The translations under genes were made by a program, and so were the position numbers. The notes under the pieces were generated by a model. It had not been told where the DNA came from. It saw only the letters and a program-made list of their open reading frames with translations, and ran no database searches. From assembly GCA_013399895.1 (NCBI GenBank), contig VXBA01005480.1, forward strand, positions 214,728-278,727: DNA of 64,000 bases, in the 5' to 3' direction. How positions within the stretch are numbered: position 1 is the first letter of the stretch; each line of letters begins with the position of its first letter. This document shows positions 58,069 through 64,000 of this stretch, piece by piece. The stretch is from Serilophus lunatus (taxonomy: Eukaryota; Chordata; Aves; Passeriformes; Eurylaimidae).

Positions 58069-59903
58069 GGAGAACAAAATGATCACAGTACAAGTAGGCT
58101 GCAGTGTCATGGCTAAACCTACAGATAAATGTGAGGGGGTTGGCAGAGGCTGTGAAAATGGGCTACAAGGCTCCCAAGGTTTGATTTCATACTTTTAGCT
58201 GTCTCCTGGTGGTTCCAATAAAAGTGATGCCAGTATTAAAGGCTCAGTAAAAATCCTCCTTGCTGCTGGAGGCTGGTATTTCAAGTAGAGACAGTGGTAT
58301 AACAGAGAAACCTCACTGCTCAGTGCAGCAGGGGAACTTCTGCCTGTGGCATCCTTAGTACCACACGATAAACAGGAGTTGCCAATTATTTTCTGTGGGC
58401 TTGCTTTCCTGGGGCTTGGTGGGTATGTTGGTACAGCAGGGAGTGATACCAGGGTTTCTTGCCTGTTTCTCCCTGCCTGGTTTGATATAATGCCTTGATT
58501 CCTTGAGGTGATGCAGCTCAGCTCCACGCAGAGATGAGCAGCAAGCCTTCTTCCAACATAAGGCATGGGACTGGGATCTCAATAACAGTGTTCTCAAAGT
58601 GCATCTGCCTAAATGTGGTCCTGTGAGGGCTGCAGAAGAGGGAATTGGATGTTCTGACTCAAACCAGTGCCTTTGACTTGGGTGTATGAAGATTTTCAAT
58701 GTGCAGAGTAATGCTGACCTACTGCTCCTTCCAAGCTTTGGGATCAATTGGAAGGAATACAAGAAAAGACAGAAATGAATTAGCCAGCTTCAGAGAGAGT
58801 GTAATTGTTTAACAGGCTTCGTCATTTCGCTTCTGAGATAGTGAGGAATAAGAAATTTGTCTTTCCAAAGAATTTAGGCATAGATACTGAAACTTGTTTT
58901 ATATATGTAATTTCATCTGATTTCTCATGATAAAATGATGCATCTGTAAAGTTAGTTCTGGTCAAGTCTAGCCACCTTACTTTGCTTTCTAAAAATTCAA
59001 GTTGAATGATGGAAGCTTTATTGTAAGGAGTGGATGCAAACAAGGCTTTCAGTATCATAAAAAACTAGCATTGCTTCTGAAAAAATGAATGAAGAGCAAG
59101 GTAAAATGACAGCATAAAGATGTAAAGTTAGATGAACTATACATTTCAATACAATCAAATCTCACTCTCCTGACATGTTTTAACATTTGCAAGAAGATAA
59201 ATTCTCAATCTCAATTCTCAATTTATGCAATAGATTCATTAGTAATAATTCAGGTGCAGCATCCAATTTCAAGGAATTGATTTCCAGCAAGATTGTCTGT
59301 TACCAGAAAACATATACAGGATAGATTTCTGCTACTTCTTGATTCAGTTTTGTATAGGTTTTGAGGGGTTTTTTTCAGTACTAAACTAAAAGTAATTTTA
59401 CGAGATAGAAGTGTTCTTGTCTGCAAAGTTTGAAGTTGATATCCAGCAATTAATCCTGTCAAAGCTCCAAAAAGCCTTGGAATTGTATAGGAGTTACTTG
59501 TTTGGGGTTTTATTTCTTTAAAACTGGAGCTTCAGTCACAGGTAGAGAGCAATAGAAACCTTCTATTACCCCAAACCGTTCAGCCCTAAAGAAAGGTATG
59601 TCAGAAGTTAATTTTTTTTCTCTATCTCCAATTCCAATCAAGGGGAGCTGAAATTGTCTCATTATGATGGCACGGCTTTGTAATTTCCTGACTGACACTT
59701 AAAAAAGCTATTTATTTTTGAAACACAGCATACCATAAGAGGCAGAGAAACTCCTGAGATGTGAATTGAGAGTGAGTGTCGCATGGATATCAATGGGAAT
59801 AAATTGCTTGCTGTTCTGATGCAGCTAATTGGTATTTCTGGAAGGTATTTCTGCACTGATTGAAATGCTCAAAGTGAAACCTTATAATTAGGATGTTGGT
59901 TGG

Positions 59904-59924
59904 TTTTTTTTTTTTTTTTTTTTT
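59904..59924. repeat. 21-base T homopolymer
   Basis: An uninterrupted T-run, the longest homopolymer I noticed in the window. Read on the minus strand it is an A-tail, but no processed transcript body is recognisable upstream of it (higher coordinates), so it is recorded only as a homopolymer. Confidence 0.9.
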
Positions 59925-60060
59925 CAAACCTTGCATTGCTTTGAGCCTGTTACAAAAGGCAGGTCTCCCACACCTGGAGTTTGCACTATAGTACTCTTTT
60001 AATTTGTACGTTACCTAAGCAGGGAAAAAAATGTCTCTTTTTTATGTCTATATTCAAGAA

Positions 60061-60160
60061 CATAGGATTGAAAAGATATTCTTGGTGATCAAGTCCTGTC
60101 CCGTGCTGTCAGAGCCACTGTGTCCCTTTGCAGATATATTTATTCCATCCCTAAAGTGAC
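60061..60160 (-). mobile_element. Possible ancient CR1 fragment
   Basis: Seen in the reverse sense: CATAGGATTGAAAAGATATT, CTTGGTGATCAAGTCCTGTC, GTGCTGTCAGAGCCACTGTG, TCCCTTTGCAGATATATTTA and TTCCATCCCTAAA. This resembles, in order, the CR1 blocks GGAAAAGACCTC, AGATCATCAAGTCCA, CACTGCCA, CCATGTCCCT and ACATCCCTAAA. Divergence is high, so the assignment is tentative. Confidence 0.4.
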
Positions 60161-63100
60161 TGACTTGTCTTCATTGCCCTCTATCCGGACTGTCCCAGGA
60201 CATCATTGCTCTACAGATCCTCCTAATTTTGGGTTTAAAAGCAGCCACTATATTCCTATTTCTTGGGAACTGTCTTTCAAATTGAGCAGCACTAGTTCTT
60301 CACAGGATTTCATGTCAGTGTGTTTGCGGGAAGCAGTCACATCCTGCCTCCCACTCTCTAATTTACCAGGCTGATGGCACAAGGAGAGTCATTTACTCTC
60401 CTCTTGATCAGGTGGCTGCTCTGTGTGTTTGAAGCTGCACCATTACAGCTGGTCTGAAAACCTTGTGGGCAGCTGTTTTCACCTGAGAAGTTGAAAAAGG
60501 GCAAGAATGATGATGTTTCATCTTTTTTTCCTTACCCCTTTGTCCTGGTTAAGTTCCTCGTTTAGCTGCCCTCACCCAACAGTGGCAGTCTTCCAGCAGC
60601 TGTTTGTACACGTGTGAAATGGTACTTTGGGGAATTAATCACCCCTGCTCATTGGTTTAGTGAGGTGAGAGAAACACGTGTGTTTACATGGTCTGAGACA
60701 CACTTTCAAAAAGAAGTGTTTGTGAATTCAGCCTGACACTGTGTGTGCCGGCCTTTGGGATGCACTGTCTTACACCATTTGCTAATGTTGCCAGAGATGT
60801 GTAGGCTGGTGAAGAAAAATGTGTATGTCATGGGAAAGAGAGGCATGGCTTGTTGCTGAGATGGGAGATAGTATTTCCTTTATGCATTAAAGGGGATCAG
60901 AAAATGCTGTCCCTGGTAAATGTGAGATATATTTGTACCATGGATAAGCTTTCACATTACAATTTTAGCCATTGAAGAAGATAACAGCTTTTCTTCAAAG
61001 GAAATTGAATGCATGGCTTTATCTCCTACACACCAGACAGAGCAGAGTACTTGTTTCCCTGGAATTCCTGCTTTCTGGCTTTTCAGTCATGTTATTTGCA
61101 GAAATGTTGGACAAAAGGGGTAAAATCTGGTGTTGCTGTGATAGTCAAGATGGAATTTAAGAGCTCAGATCACAGCCATTCCCTGACTTGTTCCAAGTGC
61201 TGTTGAGGCTCCTGTGAAGCTCAGGCAAGGCAACCCTGTGGGGCTGCCAGGGCAGCCTGTGGGGATCCAGCTGAGCTGACAGGACATTCCCCAGGAGCAG
61301 GGCCTTGGCACATCCGTCCTGGCTGGCAGGGACTGTCACCAGGATGCCACTGCTCTCTGGCAGATGAATGAGGAGGAGCTTGGATGAGCGATGAATCCCT
61401 TGGTGATCAAAGCAGAAGATTGATAGTCGTTTTCTAATTAATCAGAATGAATTTTCTAATGCTACAAGGTGGTGGGTGGATCACAAAAGTGAGCAGTATT
61501 TTGTATCAGTAATCTGCAGCTAAATCATGCCCAAGAAATACATTTTCCTCTCTTCACAGATTTGGTTTCCTCATCAAATGGTATCTGAGATGAAATAAGC
61601 TTATCTCACTTCTACAGCTGTGATTTCTTTTACATTTTCACCTATGAATATATAAAAAAAATCACTTAGCCCTGCTAGGCCTCAAAAGAGGGGTTGATGT
61701 TCCAAGAGAAGCGTTCCTGGTTTCCCAACAGCACACAGCATCTCATAGGCCAGTGTAGGCTCAGATTATAGTAAGAAATTATTTATGAATAGGCAACTAC
61801 TGAAGCTGTCTCTGAAAAAATCTCATCAGTAAAAAAACACTCCTTCAATCAAACCCTAAATGTGGCCTTCTCAACAAAGACAACCAAAAAAATCACCCCC
61901 CAAGTCCCCTTGATATGATGAATGCACAACTAGAGAAATGGTCACTTGGAGAATTCTCTAAGTAGATCATTTAAGTGAACTTTGCATAAAAGTTTCCAGT
62001 GACTTTATGCATTTTTTTCCGGACTTTCTGCCTGAACATTACTGAAATGAATTTGGGGCTGATCTCTGTTCCCTCAGAGGTGCAGTGGCTGAGCAAACTC
62101 TCAGTCCTCAGACTGTGACTTCCCAGTCCTGGGTGGTTTGACCATGGCAATGTCAGGGTGAGTCACAGTCAATCAGAAGAGGAAACCTGAGTCACTCAGA
62201 CTCGCAAAGACAAATGCAGCTCCTTTTACAGCAATAGAAAGAAAAGAATATGTATTAAGGCAACTTAAACACACTACTTTTTGTTAAGTAATTCATTTCT
62301 GTCATTCTCTAAAATTTCAATGTGATCATTCAGAGTTTTGAGGACAAATAGATGAAAATGTGAATGGTGATTGTGTGTCCTCATTTCCTCTGAGCAAAGA
62401 TGTTTGAAGTGGCCATTAAAAAGTACAGAGCTTTGTCAGCTGGCACTCAAGTGCTAAAGTAATATTTGAAAATAAGGCATAAAGAGAATTATCTGGGAGA
62501 ACTGAGGAGCAGAGCTGTCTGTCAGTTCCATTCAATGCTTCAGGCAGCAAGGCCTCGCTGTAGATCACTGCTAAACTGGGAAAGTTGTGATGAGCTCTCT
62601 TACTCTTTGGCATGAACTGTTCTTCCCAGAGGATTTACTGATGCCCAACAGCTGTGTACATACTTTGTGTGGTTTGATCCCTTACCCTGTCACTTGGATT
62701 CACCTGCACAGCTCCCAGGGTCTCGCTGGGTTTTTCCCTTACTGAAGCATAAGTAATTTTTTCCTTCCTCTACAACTGAAGGAGTAGGATTAGTGGGCTT
62801 ATAGAAATGGGAGAAATAAGTAAATGACACAAAGGAACATGAATTTAAATTCAGGCAAAAATCTAGCAAGTGTAGAAAAGGAGGGGGTTTTAGGGGGAGT
62901 TGGCAGAGGATGTAGGTGTTGACTGACAGGTAAAAGTATGACATACGTTTTGCAGAAAGATTCCTTCAGAAAATCCCATTTTTGACATCTTGTTCACATG
63001 TATGTAATACTCAGACTTGGGGTATGGATTGTGTTTTCTCTTTGGATTTCTGTCGTGGGGGTTAAAAAAATTATTGTCTTTAGTGTCAGCCTACAAATCG

Positions 63101-64000
63101 TACTGATTTGCTGGAGTCTGAATAAAGTTTTGGGGTGGTTTGTGTTAGGGGTTTCTGGGGGGTTTGCTTTTCTTTTTTAATTTTTTTTTTCCTCAAACCC
63201 CTCATGTAGTTCTCTGCTCCCTTAGTGGCCATTTTTTTTCCCATGACTTCAGGGAGAGCTCAAATAGCCTGTAACAAGGGAAGAGTGAGCCATTTATTCT
63301 TGCAAAGCTGCTTTTGGTGGCTGCATTTCTGTGAGCAGCCAGTTGCTCTTTTCAGGATTCATTCTGATGTTGACCCAGACAGTTACAGCATCAGTACTTG
63401 CACTTCTTCTTACGCACTTAGAGAATCCTTCTGATCCATTCTTATGCCAATTTTGGATAAATTTTGGTGAAATTAATTCTAATTGATACATTGCTCTGTA
63501 ATCCATTTGATGCTTTTCTCAAATGCTATTGAGGAACTTAGGGCACTTTAAATGTGAACTGGCTGATCTCTGCATTGCAATTGACTTCTTTTTCGTTATT
63601 TTTGATCACATCAGCTCAGCTGCAGAACATTCATTAATTTCACAAACTTTTCAAAAATGGTTTTTGAGCTCATGCATGAAAATTTGGTGTAAAATATTTA
63701 TGCACACTTTCTGATACTCTTAGAATTATTTCTGCTAGAAGTAACATAGATCTTATGCCCCTGAGGAAAGAAGAGTCTAGAAGCAGTCCACAGTAGGACC
63801 ATCTGTTGCATAAAGCTGCACCCTGGGTGAGATTTTGAAATATAGATAAAGAACCACCTTTCAGAAGTTATCTTTAATTTGTATTTTCCTTGGACTTCCA
63901 ACTCTCAAGAGCCAAGTTGCTTCTGGCAATCTGTAAGTTTTCAAAAGGATTGTTTTCAGAATATTTTTTAGCAGAATGAATTTCACTATATTTTTGAAGT

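Larger units (their letters stand above)
58069..64000. other. Gene-free right end of the window
   Basis: No recognisable gene. It contains a possible ancient CR1 fragment at 60061-60160, a 21-base T-run at 59904-59924 and a G+C-richer patch at 61200-61400 without a persuasive frame. Sequence resembling the neighbouring receptor gene QRFPR was not found. Confidence 0.5.

Noticed and set aside
58195..58762. Minus-strand frames of 123 and 135 codons
   Set aside because: They overlap in different phases, lack a domain, and one starts close to a CR1 tail. Chance frames.
1..64000. CRISPR arrays, bacterial operons, tRNA or rRNA genes, telomeric repeats
   Set aside because: I saw no regularly spaced repeats, cloverleaf box A/B pairs, rRNA-like blocks or TTAGGG arrays. 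The window is vertebrate nuclear DNA.

Overview
This is a vertebrate nuclear DNA window, almost certainly from a bird. It is AT-rich, with exons of about 40-125 bp bounded by GT/AG introns, and it carries CR1-type retroposon tails (GATGATCT...TTTTCCAACC...GATTCTGTGAT) and a likely solo LTR. The one complete gene is annexin A5 (ANXA5). Its assembled protein is 321 residues, the length I recall for chicken annexin A5, and reads very close to it. There are no bacterial, phage or CRISPR features. I found no convincing undescribed biological system.

Layout. Positions 1-580 are a CpG island with a small gene at 177-398 that I identify as SMIM43 (TMEM155/NEMEP), a single-pass membrane microprotein. 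Positions 400-14120 are non-coding, with two patches that keep unusually many CpGs (about 3700-4183 and 6340-6500). A second CpG island at about 14120-14680 holds the ANXA5 promoter, an untranslated exon 1, a short intron and exon 2 with the start codon. ANXA5 coding exons then run to the stop codon at 32731, with a poly(A) signal at 33163. The order SMIM43 then ANXA5 on the same strand matches human 4q27.

From 33190 to 64000 I find no supportable gene. This stretch holds four CR1 fragments (45566-45795, 52156-52369, 57936-58068, 60061-60160), a short tandem duplication, homopolymer tracts and a probable 1.3-kb solo LTR (55552-56847). The LTR has TGT...ACA ends, a 5-bp target duplication, CCAAT and TATA-like boxes and AATAAA.

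The two genes are neighbours, but the sequence shows no shared pathway. ANXA5 is a calcium-dependent phosphatidylserine-binding protein. SMIM43 is known in mammals as a Nodal-induced peptide that affects glucose uptake. Observations worth a second look are the SMIM43 stop codon lying inside a consensus splice donor, a 13-bp perfect hairpin in ANXA5 intron 2, a 25-bp direct repeat next to the exon 6 acceptor, an in-frame cryptic exon in intron 6, a Tyr at position 89 of annexin repeat II, and the solo LTR with a G-quadruplex motif.
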